In this document: positions 8,922 through 17,650 of the stretch, piece after piece
Position numbering within the stretch: the stretch's first letter is position 1
Layout of the letters: every line of letters starts with the position of its first letter
Source of the DNA: Kordia sp. SMS9
Lineage (GTDB): Bacteria > Bacteroidota > Bacteroidia > Flavobacteriales > Flavobacteriaceae
Reading direction: 5' to 3'
Length of the DNA: 64,000 bases
NCBI RefSeq assembly: GCF_003352465.1
Contig: NZ_CP031153.1
Span: 858,465 to 922,464, forward strand
Translations under genes and position numbers: made by a program
The notes under the pieces: model-generated
Told to the model about the DNA's origin: nothing
Database searches by the model: none
The model's input: only the letters and a program-made list of their open reading frames with translations

Positions 8922-10652
8922 ATGTATACCAAATGCAAATTCATATCAATAGTTTCCTTTTTACTTAGTACGCTTCTTTTGTTGTCGTCGCTTTCGCTGA
9001 ATGCACAAACCGATTCGTTACAGGGGAAATCGTACAATGAACTTGAACAATTATACAAAATAGAGCGGCACAACAATCCTAAACTTGCAAAAGTATATGC
9101 AGAAATCATTTACCAACGATCAAAACAGGAAAACAATCCTAAAAGAATTGCACAATCTTTATATAAAAAAGCAACGCTTTCCTATAATTTAGGCATCTAT
9201 GACAGTGCTACTTATTATTCCAATACTTCCTTAAAAATTGGAAAACAACTCGCTAACGACTCCTTAATTTTACAAAACTATTGCCTAAAAGGAAATATTG
9301 CGTCCATAGGTGGCGATTATAAAACGGCTATTGACAATTACCTAATCGCCAAAAATGTAGCCGATGAAATGGGGAATATAAATGATGTGTTACAAATTTC
9401 ACACAATATTGGTTTCCTTAAAAAGCAAACCAAAGATTTGACCGAAGCTGCTGCTATTTTCAAGAAAAACTTACGTACCATTCGGGAACATAATTTAAAT
9501 GAGCTTTCAAGGTTAGAAGTCGCCAGCTTGGCATTTTTATCCGAAACATATCTTCGCATGAAAGATTACAATACTGCAAAAACCTATACCGAAGAAGGAC
9601 TACTACTCGCAACCAAAAATAAATACAAAGAATTGTATCTGTATTTAAACGCAAATAAAACCATCATACAATTTCAACAGCAACAGTATCAAAAAAGTAT
9701 TGCTTCGTCCAAAGCTTCCATTACATCCATCCTAGATTTTGGCAACGAGCAATCGCTTACAACGCCCTATTTATATATTGGAAAAAGTTATCTAAAACTA
9801 AAAAAATACGACAGTGCCATTTTCTACTTTAAAAAATTTGAGAATATTGTGCAAACCAAAGAAATAGACACCCCAGAATTGGAGGAAGTATATGAATTTC
9901 TTGCGCTATGCTACGCCAGCACTGGAGACAAACAAAACAGCATTCTCTATTTTAAAAAATTTGCAGAGTTAGACAAGCAAAATGACAGTATCAATACAAA
10001 TATGAACAATGATCTTCATGAAAAATACGACATTCTGCCGCTCAAACAAGAAATTAATTCGTTAGACACCACCAATCAAAAACAGAAAAAACGCGAGACC
10101 TACTTATATATTTCGCTAATTATTTTAGTGATTTCATTACTCGCATTTTTCATTTGGTTTAAACGAAAACAACGTCAAAACAAACTTCGTTTTCAAAAAC
10201 TATTGGTCAAAATTGAAACACTAGAAAAACCCAAGGAAAAAATAATTTCTAAAAAAATCATAAGTAAAGAAACGCACAATCCTATCACAGATGAAAACGT
10301 ATTACAAATCTTAAAAGCTTTGGAAGCATTTGAAGAAAAAGAACTCTATTTACGATTGGATTGTACACTTGGATATGTAGCAAAAAAATTAAAAACCAAT
10401 ACGTCATACCTTTCCAATGTGATCAATACTTACAAAGAAAAACCATTTAGAACGTATCTTTCTGAATTGCGAATCAATGCTGCATTGATCAAACTTAAAA
10501 ATGACGAAAAATTACGTTCGTATACTATCAAAGCTATTGCCGCAGAGTTTGGGTATAAGCGTTCTGAAACCTTCTCCAGAGTGTTTAAAGCACATACAGA
10601 AATGTATCCATCTGCGTACATAAAAAGCCTTGAAAATCAAAAGAATAAGTAG
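8922..10652 (+). CDS. TPR / transmembrane / AraC-HTH regulator 1
   Basis: 576 residues. A signal peptide or N-terminal anchor ends at SLSLNAQTDS (about residue 30). About 340 residues of TPR repeats follow (for example KATLSYNLGIYDSATYY, LAFLSETYLRMKDYNTAKTY, YIGKSYLKLKKYDSAIFYF), predicted periplasmic. One membrane helix lies at about 391-410 (YISLIILVISLLAFFIWF). The cytoplasmic C-terminus carries a linker and an AraC-type double helix-turn-helix (about 480-570: LGYVAKKLKTNTSYLSNVIN, then IKAIAAEFGYKRSETFSRVF). It is therefore a one-protein transmembrane regulator able to read a periplasmic signal. It lies 86 bp before a precursor peptide gene and 170 bp after the lanthipeptide operon. A palindrome overlaps its stop codon (10652). 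Its paralogs at 11284 and 58398 have the same layout. Peptide sensing is inference. Confidence 0.82.
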   Translation: MYTKCKFISIVSFLLSTLLLLSSLSLNAQTDSLQGKSYNELEQLYKIERHNNPKLAKVYAEIIYQRSKQENNPKRIAQSLYKKATLSYNLGIYDSATYYSNTSLKIGKQLANDSLILQNYCLKGNIASIGGDYKTAIDNYLIAKNVADEMGNINDVLQISHNIGFLKKQTKDLTEAAAIFKKNLRTIREHNLNELSRLEVASLAFLSETYLRMKDYNTAKTYTEEGLLLATKNKYKELYLYLNANKTIIQFQQQQYQKSIASSKASITSILDFGNEQSLTTPYLYIGKSYLKLKKYDSAIFYFKKFENIVQTKEIDTPELEEVYEFLALCYASTGDKQNSILYFKKFAELDKQNDSINTNMNNDLHEKYDILPLKQEINSLDTTNQKQKKRETYLYISLIILVISLLAFFIWFKRKQRQNKLRFQKLLVKIETLEKPKEKIISKKIISKETHNPITDENVLQILKALEAFEEKELYLRLDCTLGYVAKKLKTNTSYLSNVINTYKEKPFRTYLSELRINAALIKLKNDEKLRSYTIKAIAAEFGYKRSETFSRVFKAHTEMYPSAYIKSLENQKNK

Positions 10653-10673
10653 TGAGTTTTTATAAAAACTCAC
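10652..10673. promoter_or_regulatory. Perfect 22-bp palindrome between regulator 1 and its precursor gene
   Basis: The layout is GTGA-GTT-TTTATAAA-AAC-TCAC, a perfect inverted repeat beginning at the last base of the regulator stop codon. No T-run follows, so it is a poor terminator. The same GTGA-N3-TTTATAAA-N3-TCAC frame occurs right after regulator 2 (12997) and a related palindrome follows regulator 3 (60241). This makes a regulator binding site upstream of the precursor genes the best guess. Confidence 0.55.
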
Positions 10674-10738
10674 TTGTAATTGCTGGTTTTACAAGGAAAT
10701 TTTCAGATATTGTTAAAGTTAATTAAACACAAACTATT

Positions 10739-10954
10739 ATGAGATCGTTAAAACTTAAGAAAATAAAAATTTCTAGAGTCGGTAATCCACACATGGTTGT
10801 TGGTGGCGCACAAAATGCTGAAAATGCAAACAAGCCAGACCATCCTGTTACCTATACATTAGACACAAAATATGATGATTCATGCAGACCAGGCACAAAT
10901 GGCACTACAACAACACTTGGAAATGCAACAGGACTAAATATTAACAGAGATTAG
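10739..10954 (+). CDS. Lanthipeptide-type precursor peptide 1
   Basis: 71 residues. The leader is basic (MRSLKLKKIKISRVGNPH) and ends in a double glycine, VVGG, at about residues 22-23. The core is rich in Thr and Asn with a single Cys (Cys51 region, DDSCRPGTNGTTTTLG). The leader pattern K-I-x-x-V/I-G-N/D-P followed by GG is shared with the peptides at 13086 and 60328, each of which also sits directly behind a TPR-AraC regulator. Expected path: Thr/Ser dehydration by the split LanB, one ring by LanC at most, then leader removal and export by the C39 ABC exporter at 15175. With only one Cys and many Thr the product could be mainly dehydrated rather than ringed. The terminator at 10997 follows. 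Confidence 0.7.
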   Translation: MRSLKLKKIKISRVGNPHMVVGGAQNAENANKPDHPVTYTLDTKYDDSCRPGTNGTTTTLGNATGLNINRD

Positions 10955-10996
10955 GAATTTAAAATAAAACATCACCAACTAAATACACTTGAAAAG

Positions 10997-11029
10997 AAGC
11001 TACCTCTACTTAGGAGATAGCTTTTTTTT
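10997..11029 (+). terminator. Terminator after precursor 1
   Basis: A stem of AAGCTACCTC with its near-complement GGAGATAGCTT is followed by eight T, about 40 bp after the precursor stop codon. Confidence 0.7.
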
Positions 11030-11070
11030 ATGTCACATCCTTTTATACGAAATGAATCACCTTACAGCTT

Positions 11071-11219
11071 ATACCAATTAAACTATAAAATGTAACATAT
11101 AAACTCGTTCATTTGTCATCCTAGTTCCTTGCGAATACTTTCATGCAAATCATTCACGGCGTCCTAAACTGCCAAAGCAACTTCGTATCCAAAACACCAT
11201 TTTAAATGTAAATTGGTAT
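11071..11219. repeat. MITE-like 149-bp element, copy A
   Basis: The ends are perfect 9-bp inverted repeats, ATACCAATT at 11071-11079 and AATTGGTAT at 11211-11219. The interior contains CTCGTTCATTTGTCATCCT, AGTTCCTTGCGAATAC and CCAAAGCAACTTC, which recur in the same order at 19443-19592. No reading frame is carried. Together with the adjoining terminator and promoter it fills the 328-bp gap between precursor 1 and regulator 2. A non-autonomous mobile element is the likeliest reading. Confidence 0.6.
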
Positions 11220-11220
11220 T

Positions 11221-11258
11221 ATTTTTTTTCTCCGCATAAAACCGTTATACTTGTATAG
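11221..11258 (+). promoter_or_regulatory. Promoter region of TPR-AraC regulator 2, conserved with regulator 1
   Basis: A T-tract with CTC and then AAAACCGTTATACTTGTATA match the block at 8866-8901 before regulator 1. The start codon is about 26 bp downstream. Confidence 0.5.
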
Positions 11259-11283
11259 ACCGATTCACCCTAATACTTAAAGA

Positions 11284-12996
11284 ATGTATCTTACAAAACT
11301 TTCTTCTTCCACACTTCTGTTTACAGGTATTGCAATTCTTTTTTTCTGTTCGCTTTCGCTAAATGCACAAACCGATTCGTTACAAGGAAAATCGTATGAG
11401 GAATTGATTGGGTTGTATGATACAACTTTCTATGAAGATCCTGCCAAAGCCAATATGTATGCTGCAGCAGCTTATGAATTAGCAAAAAAAAATGGTGATC
11501 AAGAGAAATTAGTAATTGCAAAATATTATGTTGCGCGTTCTAAATACTATCTAACCAAATATTCCGAATCTACTAAAGATTTGGAAGAAGTAATTCGTAT
11601 TGCAACTGAAATTAGTGATAATGTATTACTATATAAAAGTCATAGCCTAAAGGGTAATAATTTATTTGAACAAAACAAACATCATGAAAGTTTAGATTTA
11701 TATCTTAAAGCAAAAAAATACGCAAAGCTTACCGATAATCCATTATTTATTGCAAGAATAAATATTAGCATCGCCTTTATAAAAAAGTTCCATAAAGATT
11801 ATGAGGAGGCTATTAATGTTTTATTAGAAAACTTAAAACTTCTAGAGCAGTATGATGGCGATGAAAAAAAGAAAAAAAATAATCAACGTACTGTTTTAAT
11901 GCAATTGGCAGATACCTATCTCAGAATCAAAAAACCTAAAGAAGCTGAACATTATAATGATTTGGCCTTAAAACTATCTCCCAAAGAAGAATTTCACGAT
12001 GCTTATTACTGGGGCTTCATGAATAAGGCTATTATAGAGTATCAAAATAAAAATTTTGAAAAAAGTATTGAATACTCTAGACAAGTTGAAACATATTATA
12101 AAAACACAAATAAACTTTCCAATTTAGCAACACCCTATTTTTACATTGGAAAAAGTTTTTATGAATTGGGAAATAATTCCCAAGCAGTAGAATATTTAGA
12201 AAAAGCAATCGCGATTTCTGACGAGTTCAAATTAGATTTTCAAGAAAAAAAAGAAGTCTACAGATACTTAGATTTGGCGCATTCCCTATTAGGAAATTCG
12301 AAAAAAGCAAATGAATATTCTATAATGTTCTATGAATTAGATAAAAAAAATGACAGCCTCGATATTGCTTTAAATAATAGAATCAATAAAGAACATGACA
12401 TTATTCCACTCCAAGAGGAAATTGAATCGTTAGATAAAAACACCAAATACTTATATGTTTTTTCTGGGATTCTTTTAACCATATTAGTTAGTTTCTTTAT
12501 TTGGTTTAAACAAAGACAAAAACGTAATAAAAAACGCTTCCAAGAGTTGTTAATCACCATTGAAAAATTAGAACAACCTAAAAAAAAGAATTCACAAAAA
12601 ATCATTCCCAAAGAAACTTCAAATACAGTAACTGATAAAAACGCATTACAAATTCTAAAGGATTTAGAAAAATTTGAGGAAAAAGAATTTTACTTACGAA
12701 AGGATTGTACACTAAGCTATGTCGCCAAAAAACTAAAAACAAATACAACATATTTATCGAACGTAATCAACACCCATAAAGAAAAATCATTCAAATCGTA
12801 CCTGTCTGAATTACGCATCAATGCTGCCTTGATCCAACTGAAGAACAATCCTAAATTACGCTCATATACCGTCAAAGCCATCGCTGAAGAATTTGGTTTT
12901 AAACGTCCAGAAACCTTTTCAAGAGCTTTTAAAACACAAACCAATATGTACCCATCAAATTACATAAAAAACCTTGAAAATCAACAAATTACATAA
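11284..12996 (+). CDS. TPR / transmembrane / AraC-HTH regulator 2
   Basis: 570 residues, a close paralog of the 8922 gene. Both share the segment SLSLNAQTDSLQGKSYEEL (with Asn for the first Glu in copy 1) and similar C-terminal halves. A signal peptide ends at about residue 29. Periplasmic TPR repeats run to about residue 385. A membrane helix follows at about 395-415 (YLYVFSGILLTILVSFFIWF), and an AraC double helix-turn-helix ends the protein (LSYVAKKLKTNTTYLSNVIN; IKAIAEEF-type turn reading VKAIAEEFGFKRPETFSRAF). The TPR halves have diverged much more than the HTH halves, as expected if the two copies sense different ligands. Precursor 2 begins 89 bp downstream after a palindrome. Codon use is more A/T-rich than in the LanB operon. 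Confidence 0.82.
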   Translation: MYLTKLSSSTLLFTGIAILFFCSLSLNAQTDSLQGKSYEELIGLYDTTFYEDPAKANMYAAAAYELAKKNGDQEKLVIAKYYVARSKYYLTKYSESTKDLEEVIRIATEISDNVLLYKSHSLKGNNLFEQNKHHESLDLYLKAKKYAKLTDNPLFIARINISIAFIKKFHKDYEEAINVLLENLKLLEQYDGDEKKKKNNQRTVLMQLADTYLRIKKPKEAEHYNDLALKLSPKEEFHDAYYWGFMNKAIIEYQNKNFEKSIEYSRQVETYYKNTNKLSNLATPYFYIGKSFYELGNNSQAVEYLEKAIAISDEFKLDFQEKKEVYRYLDLAHSLLGNSKKANEYSIMFYELDKKNDSLDIALNNRINKEHDIIPLQEEIESLDKNTKYLYVFSGILLTILVSFFIWFKQRQKRNKKRFQELLITIEKLEQPKKKNSQKIIPKETSNTVTDKNALQILKDLEKFEEKEFYLRKDCTLSYVAKKLKTNTTYLSNVINTHKEKSFKSYLSELRINAALIQLKNNPKLRSYTVKAIAEEFGFKRPETFSRAFKTQTNMYPSNYIKNLENQQIT

Positions 12997-13018
12997 GTGA
13001 CGCTTTATAAAACATCAC
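12997..13018. promoter_or_regulatory. 22-bp palindromic site between regulator 2 and its precursor gene
   Basis: The layout is GTGA-CGC-TTTATAAA-ACA-TCAC, starting at the base after the regulator stop codon. The outer GTGA/TCAC and central TTTATAAA match the palindrome at 10652-10673 in the same spacing, while the two 3-bp spacers differ. Conserved arms with free spacers look like a protein binding site. Confidence 0.55.
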
Positions 13019-13085
13019 TCATACTTTTTACATATCTCCATTTTTTTTTAGACATTTAACATATTAAACAAAAACAAAGATTATT

Positions 13086-13331
13086 ATGAAATCACTAAAA
13101 CTGAAAAAAGTAAAAATCTCTCGCATAGGAAATCCCCATATCCTATTAGGAGGAGCAACCAATGGTGTTTGCACAACATTACCACCGCCACCGCCACCTG
13201 TAACATTGGATGAAGAATGCATGAATTCAATACGTAACCCTGAAGAATGTCCCACAAACACGAATACAACTGGAACTCGTACAATTGATCCAGGAGGAAT
13301 AGAAACAGTAGGTTGTGGGATTGGCGGTTAA
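13086..13331 (+). CDS. Lanthipeptide-type precursor peptide 2 with a polyproline core segment
   Basis: 81 residues. The leader MKSLKLKKVKISRIGNPH, ending in LLGG at about residues 20-23, is nearly identical to that of precursor 1. The core has four Cys and many Thr (GVCTTLP, a run of seven Pro, then EECMNSIR, EECPTNTNTTGTRT and ETVGCGIGG). Four Cys plus several Thr make it the best local substrate for LanB/LanC ring formation. The Pro run would separate an N-terminal ring from the C-terminal ones. It sits in the regulator 2 module and is followed by a terminator at 13359. The assignment to this pathway is by leader similarity and position. Confidence 0.72.
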   Translation: MKSLKLKKVKISRIGNPHILLGGATNGVCTTLPPPPPPVTLDEECMNSIRNPEECPTNTNTTGTRTIDPGGIETVGCGIGG

Positions 13332-13358
13332 TCCTTAAAACAAAGTATACAAAGTAAA

Positions 13359-13390
13359 AAGTCTTCAGTATGTTACTGAAGGCTTTTTTT
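13359..13390 (+). terminator. Terminator after precursor 2
   Basis: A stem of AAGTCTTCAGTA with TACTGAAGGCTT (one G-T wobble), a 3-nt loop and a seven-base T-run. Confidence 0.85.
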
Positions 13391-13499
13391 GTTAATTAAC
13401 AATTCGCACATACAATTTCCGTCGTTTCTTCGTTACCTTTATGATTGTTCCCCAAATACCTAAGAATGTATTTTTTATGAACCACAAAAAATTTAAATC

Positions 13500-13745
13500 A
13501 TGAAAAAACAAAAATTAGGATTGAACAAATTAAGTTTGACAAAATCAAGAATTGCAGAATTAAACCAATTAAGTGTTAAAGGAGGAAATCGAGAATCTAC
13601 AGCACCAGGTTGTATTCTTACAGGTGTCATTGATGGCTGCGAAATCACATCAAATTGTCCAGGAGGAGGAACTGGTGGTAATGGTGGCTCAAATGATCCA
13701 ACATGCAATACACAAGCTATTTTATCTTGCTTGTTTGCCTGCTAA
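13500..13745 (+). CDS. Lanthipeptide-type precursor peptide 3
   Basis: 81 residues. The leader is of a second type, MKKQKLGLNKLSLTKSRIAE, continuing to LNQLSVKGG (GG at about residues 32-33). It resembles the class I lanthipeptide leaders of Bacteroidetes, with L-x-L-x-K-x-S/T-I-A-x-L spacing, and the peptide at 19005. The core has six Cys and several Ser/Thr (APGCILTGVIDGCEITSNCP, a Gly/Asn-rich linker, then DPTCNTQAILSCLFAC). There is no regulator directly upstream; its own promoter would lie in 13391-13499. It ends in a bidirectional hairpin shared with the convergent exporter operon. Several Cys/Thr pairs and a Gly-rich hinge suggest two ringed lobes; this is inference. Confidence 0.72.
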   Translation: MKKQKLGLNKLSLTKSRIAELNQLSVKGGNRESTAPGCILTGVIDGCEITSNCPGGGTGGNGGSNDPTCNTQAILSCLFAC

Positions 13746-13753
13746 ATAAAAAA

Positions 13754-13787
13754 GGAAAGCCTCAAAATATGACATTTGAGGCTTTCC
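13754..13787. terminator. Bidirectional terminator between precursor 3 and the exporter operon
   Basis: A perfect 13-bp stem, GGAAAGCCTCAAA with TTTGAGGCTTTCC, with an 8-nt loop between two convergent genes. Confidence 0.8.
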
Positions 13788-13820
13788 ATTTATATAAATA
13801 ATCATGAAAAAATGTAACTC

Positions 13821-15173
13821 TTATTTTCGGCTAAACACTTCGCGCAATTGGTAGAAAATTCGCTGCATTACGGTCAATTCTTCCACAACAATTTCTGCCG
13901 TTCCTTCCATTTCTTGCTTAAAATCAATCGGTTTTTCAAACGAACTTTCTAAAGAATCTACTTTTAAATATGCCACATACATCGGCGGCCCACCTTGCAC
14001 ATCTAATTGTGGAACTCCTGAAATATTGATAATTTCACCCGATAAACTTCCCCATTCTTGGTACGGATAACTGTCTAATTTGATAATAACACGTTGTCCA
14101 ACTTCAATTTTCCCTGAATTCGCTACTGGAAAAGAAACACGTCCTATAATACCTTCAATTTGATCAGGAATTACGGTAAACAAATCTTGTCCCACATTTA
14201 CATTTTGATATTTTGACCAAATGTCAAAAACCGTTACTTCTCCTTTGATGGGCGATTTTAAGACAAATTGCTGTTCCCATTGTAAAATTTGGTTCTCCAA
14301 ATCTTGCTTGGCTTGCTCCAAATTTTGATCGGTCGAAATCTCTGAACTCTTATCGCCAACCGAAGCTTGACGCAGATTTCCTTCTAAGGTTAGGATGGAA
14401 TTTTGATCGTTTTCAATGCTCGATAGCGTTCCTTCGTACGCGCGTTTTGCACCATAATATATATTTTCTTGATCTTTAAATTCACGCTCAGAAACACTTC
14501 TACTCGCATACAAACGCTTAAACTTTTCATACCGCTTTTTGGTATTGGCAACTTCTAATTTTTGATATTCTAATTGATTTTGACTGTTGCGCAATCGGTT
14601 TCGAACTCTATTCAGTTGCAAACGTATATTGGACGCTTGATTCTTTTCGTTATTGAAAATAATATAATTCAAATACGTTAAATACTGCGCTCTAAACTGA
14701 TTGTACACGGCTTGAATCGGTCCTAATTTTAACTTTGATGGAAATGTATAATTCAACGAATCAAAATCGCGCTCACTTGGTATAAAATCTTCTAATTTCT
14801 TTTTTAAAAACTGTACATCCTCAAAATCTGCGGTATTTTCAATCACAGCCAATACTTCATCCACTTGTACTTTTTGCCCAGCTTCTACAAAAATACTTGT
14901 GAGTTTTCCTGAAGCTTTCGCCGTTAAATGTGCGGGCGGATTTTCTGAAGTAATCGTTACTCGTGCCGGAATGATATCGTTGTAACTCAACAAAGAAGAT
15001 CCTACAATAAACATAATAATTATGATAAACACGACCGAAATTCCCCATTGGATTACCCAATTCGGTGCTTGACCAAGGATTTCCTTGACCTGATCGGAAC
15101 GTTCATCAAGATCATTAATTTTCTTGCGTCTCTCTTCCTTCTTTTCTTCTGGTTTATCTTTCTTCTTAGCCAT
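13821..15173 (-). CDS. HlyD-family periplasmic adaptor of the peptide exporter
   Basis: 450 residues. A charged cytoplasmic start (MAKKKDKPEEKKEERRKK) precedes one membrane helix at about residues 40-60 (WGISVVFIIIIMFIVGSSLL). A biotinyl-lipoyl-like half (LTAKASGKLTSIFVEAGQKV) is followed by a long coiled coil at about 120-290 and the returning half (VLKSPIKGEVTVFDIWSKYQ). This is the normal architecture of membrane fusion proteins linking an inner membrane ABC exporter to an outer membrane channel. It starts 1 bp after the stop of the C39 ABC gene. No TolC-like channel gene is in the window. It probably exports the peptides matured by LanB/LanC and possibly other double-glycine peptides. Confidence 0.88.
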   Translation of the reverse strand: MAKKKDKPEEKKEERRKKINDLDERSDQVKEILGQAPNWVIQWGISVVFIIIIMFIVGSSLLSYNDIIPARVTITSENPPAHLTAKASGKLTSIFVEAGQKVQVDEVLAVIENTADFEDVQFLKKKLEDFIPSERDFDSLNYTFPSKLKLGPIQAVYNQFRAQYLTYLNYIIFNNEKNQASNIRLQLNRVRNRLRNSQNQLEYQKLEVANTKKRYEKFKRLYASRSVSEREFKDQENIYYGAKRAYEGTLSSIENDQNSILTLEGNLRQASVGDKSSEISTDQNLEQAKQDLENQILQWEQQFVLKSPIKGEVTVFDIWSKYQNVNVGQDLFTVIPDQIEGIIGRVSFPVANSGKIEVGQRVIIKLDSYPYQEWGSLSGEIINISGVPQLDVQGGPPMYVAYLKVDSLESSFEKPIDFKQEMEGTAEIVVEELTVMQRIFYQLREVFSRK

Positions 15174-15174
15174 A

Positions 15175-17382
15175 TTAATTTCCTAGCTCTAATTGATTTT
15201 TTACTAATGTGTAATATGCTCCGCGTTTAGCGGTTAACTCTTCGTGATTTCCTAATTCGATAATTTTTCCTTTATCCAACACGATAATCTGATCTGCATT
15301 TTTTACCGTACTCAAACGGTGCGCCACCACCACTACGGTTTTTCCTTTGTAGAATTCTTGTAAATTCTCCATAATGACTTTCTCGTTATTCGCATCCAAC
15401 GCACTGGTAGCTTCGTCAAAGAAAATATACTTCGGATCTTTGTACACAGATCGCGCAATTAAAATACGCTGCTTCTGTCCTCCCGAAACATTCACACCAC
15501 TGGAACCAATTTTGGTATTGTATCCCGATGGCAATTCTTCAATAAAATCTTCAATATTTGCCACTTTTACAGCGTGAATCAAACGTTGTTTGTCAATAAT
15601 TCCTTCGGAATCTGATTCGGTAATGTTTCGTGCAATCGTATCGCCAAACAAGAAACCATCTTGCATTACCGATCCGCACGCTCTTCGCCACGTTTTGGTA
15701 CTAATATCACCCAACTTGTGTGGTCCAATGTGCAGTGAACCTTCGTTAAATTCGTAGAATTTCAACAATAACTTAATCAGCGTTGTTTTTCCACTACCAC
15801 TCGCACCAACGATTGCCGTTACTTTTCCTTCTGGAATTTCTACGGTAAGATCATCCAAAATCAATGGCGAACTTTTTCCACCGTAACGGAAACTCGCATT
15901 GGTCATTTTAATGGTTTTATCTTCTGGTAATTCTTTGATATTTTCTTCAAAACGATCTTCTTCATCGTCTTTATTGTGAATCTCCGACAAACGCTCCAAA
16001 CTGATCTTAGCATCCTGTCCAGATTGAATGAACGTAATAAAATTGTTGATAGGTAAGTTTAACTGTCCAATGATATACTGAACCGAAAGCATCATACCCA
16101 AGGTAAACAACGGATCGTCAATTACAGAAGTCGCTGCGATATACGTAATAATGATATTTTTTAACTCGTTGATAAATCGTCCACCTGTATTTTGTGTCTG
16201 CGAAAGCGCCAATCCTTTGATCGAAATTTTAAACAAACGCACTTGAATTGCTTCCCATTCCCAACGTCTTCTACGTTCAGAACCGTTCAATTTAATTTCT
16301 TGCATTCCCGAAATCAACTGATACAAACTACTTTGGTTGTCGGAAGATTGATCGAAACGTTTGTAATCGAGTTCGGCTCTTTTCTTCATAAACAATAATG
16401 TCCATCCAATATATAACGCCGATCCTACAAAGAATACAATAAAGATTTGCATGTTGTAATACGCCAAAACGCCACCAAAAATAAACATATTAAAGGCAGA
16501 AAACAGCGTGTTTAAGGTTGTAGACGATAAGAAACTCTGAATTCGGTTGTGATCGTAAATACGTTGTATAATATCTCCTGTATTTTTAGAATCGAAAAAG
16601 GCAATCGGCAAACGCATCAACTTGATTAAGAAATCGGAAATCAGGTTGATGTTGATCCGACTCGTCATGTGTAGCAGAATCCAACCCCGAATCAGTTCGA
16701 CCGTGGTTTGCGAAATAAATAACGTTAACTGCGCAATTAAGATCAGAAAGACAAAGTTTTTATTCTGATAATTAATACCGTAATCCACTACGGACTGCGT
16801 TAAGAACGGAAATATCAATTGCAGCAAACTCCCGACCAGCAATCCTAAAATTAACTGAAGTATGTATTTTTTATACGGTTTAAAATACCAAAAAAGAAAC
16901 TTAAAACCGTACTCTTTCTTTTCTTCCTTCTCCAATTCGTAAAACTCTGGAGTTGGCTCTAACAGCAACAAATAACCTTCGGCAGCATCTGGATCGGCTG
17001 AAGAACCTATCCAACCTTTTATAAAATCTTCTTTAGAATACTTTACCAAACCGTGTGCAGGATCGGCAACGTACACTTTATTTCTCTTTATCTTATAAAC
17101 TACCACAAAATGACGCTGTCTCCAATGTGCAATACACGGATACGGAACATCATCTACCAACGTTTTATAATCAACACTTACGGCAAGTGTGTGTAATCCA
17201 ATTTCTTCGGCAGCTTCAGCAATTCCGCCAAGGGAAACACCTTCACGGGTAATATTGGCTTTCTTTCGTAGAAAATCAATAGTGTAGGCACGTCCAAAAT
17301 GTTTTGCCACCATCCGCAAGCACGTTGGTCCGCAATCCATTTGATCTAACTGTCGGTAAAAAGGAAATTCTCTCTTTATCAT
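15175..17382 (-). CDS. C39-peptidase-containing ABC exporter (leader-cleaving)
   Basis: 735 residues, the usual length for a bacteriocin-type peptidase ABC transporter. The N-terminal C39 peptidase has Gln11 and catalytic Cys17 in RQLDQMDCGPTCLRM, and the His/Asp region IAHWRQRHFVVVY and YVADPAHG. Six membrane helices lie at about residues 165-440. The nucleotide-binding domain has Walker A GASGSGKTTL, signature VSGGQKQRI and Walker B IFFDEATSALD. The known role is cleaving after a double glycine and exporting the core peptide. It is transcribed with the HlyD adaptor, towards the precursor genes. All peptides with a GG leader here (10739, 13086, 13500, 19005, 60328, possibly the mini-peptides at 52 kb) are candidate cargo; that is inference. 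Confidence 0.92.
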   Translation of the reverse strand: MIKREFPFYRQLDQMDCGPTCLRMVAKHFGRAYTIDFLRKKANITREGVSLGGIAEAAEEIGLHTLAVSVDYKTLVDDVPYPCIAHWRQRHFVVVYKIKRNKVYVADPAHGLVKYSKEDFIKGWIGSSADPDAAEGYLLLLEPTPEFYELEKEEKKEYGFKFLFWYFKPYKKYILQLILGLLVGSLLQLIFPFLTQSVVDYGINYQNKNFVFLILIAQLTLFISQTTVELIRGWILLHMTSRININLISDFLIKLMRLPIAFFDSKNTGDIIQRIYDHNRIQSFLSSTTLNTLFSAFNMFIFGGVLAYYNMQIFIVFFVGSALYIGWTLLFMKKRAELDYKRFDQSSDNQSSLYQLISGMQEIKLNGSERRRRWEWEAIQVRLFKISIKGLALSQTQNTGGRFINELKNIIITYIAATSVIDDPLFTLGMMLSVQYIIGQLNLPINNFITFIQSGQDAKISLERLSEIHNKDDEEDRFEENIKELPEDKTIKMTNASFRYGGKSSPLILDDLTVEIPEGKVTAIVGASGSGKTTLIKLLLKFYEFNEGSLHIGPHKLGDISTKTWRRACGSVMQDGFLFGDTIARNITESDSEGIIDKQRLIHAVKVANIEDFIEELPSGYNTKIGSSGVNVSGGQKQRILIARSVYKDPKYIFFDEATSALDANNEKVIMENLQEFYKGKTVVVVAHRLSTVKNADQIIVLDKGKIIELGNHEELTAKRGAYYTLVKNQLELGN

Positions 17383-17650
17383 GAACGTTCTTTCTAGTGT
17401 AATTTATAATTTGGTTTGCATTTTCATGGAAAATTTTCAGCGACCATCCTCATTTTTAACAATCTATACGACATTTGCGATTTTTCCGTGAATTCTTGTA
17501 GTTTTCTTTTAAAAAAATTGTCTTTTATGAGAAAAACACGCACAAATATATACTTTTATTTCTACTGACCAAAACAAAAAATGCATTTTTATACGATATT
17601 TTCGTATAAATTGATATATTTGTACAGAATAAACCTAAAAAATTACCTCA

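Noticed and set aside
10652..10673. Terminator of regulator 1
   Set aside because: The stem is almost all A/T, has no following T-run, and its arms are shared with the sites behind the other regulators, so a binding site is more likely.
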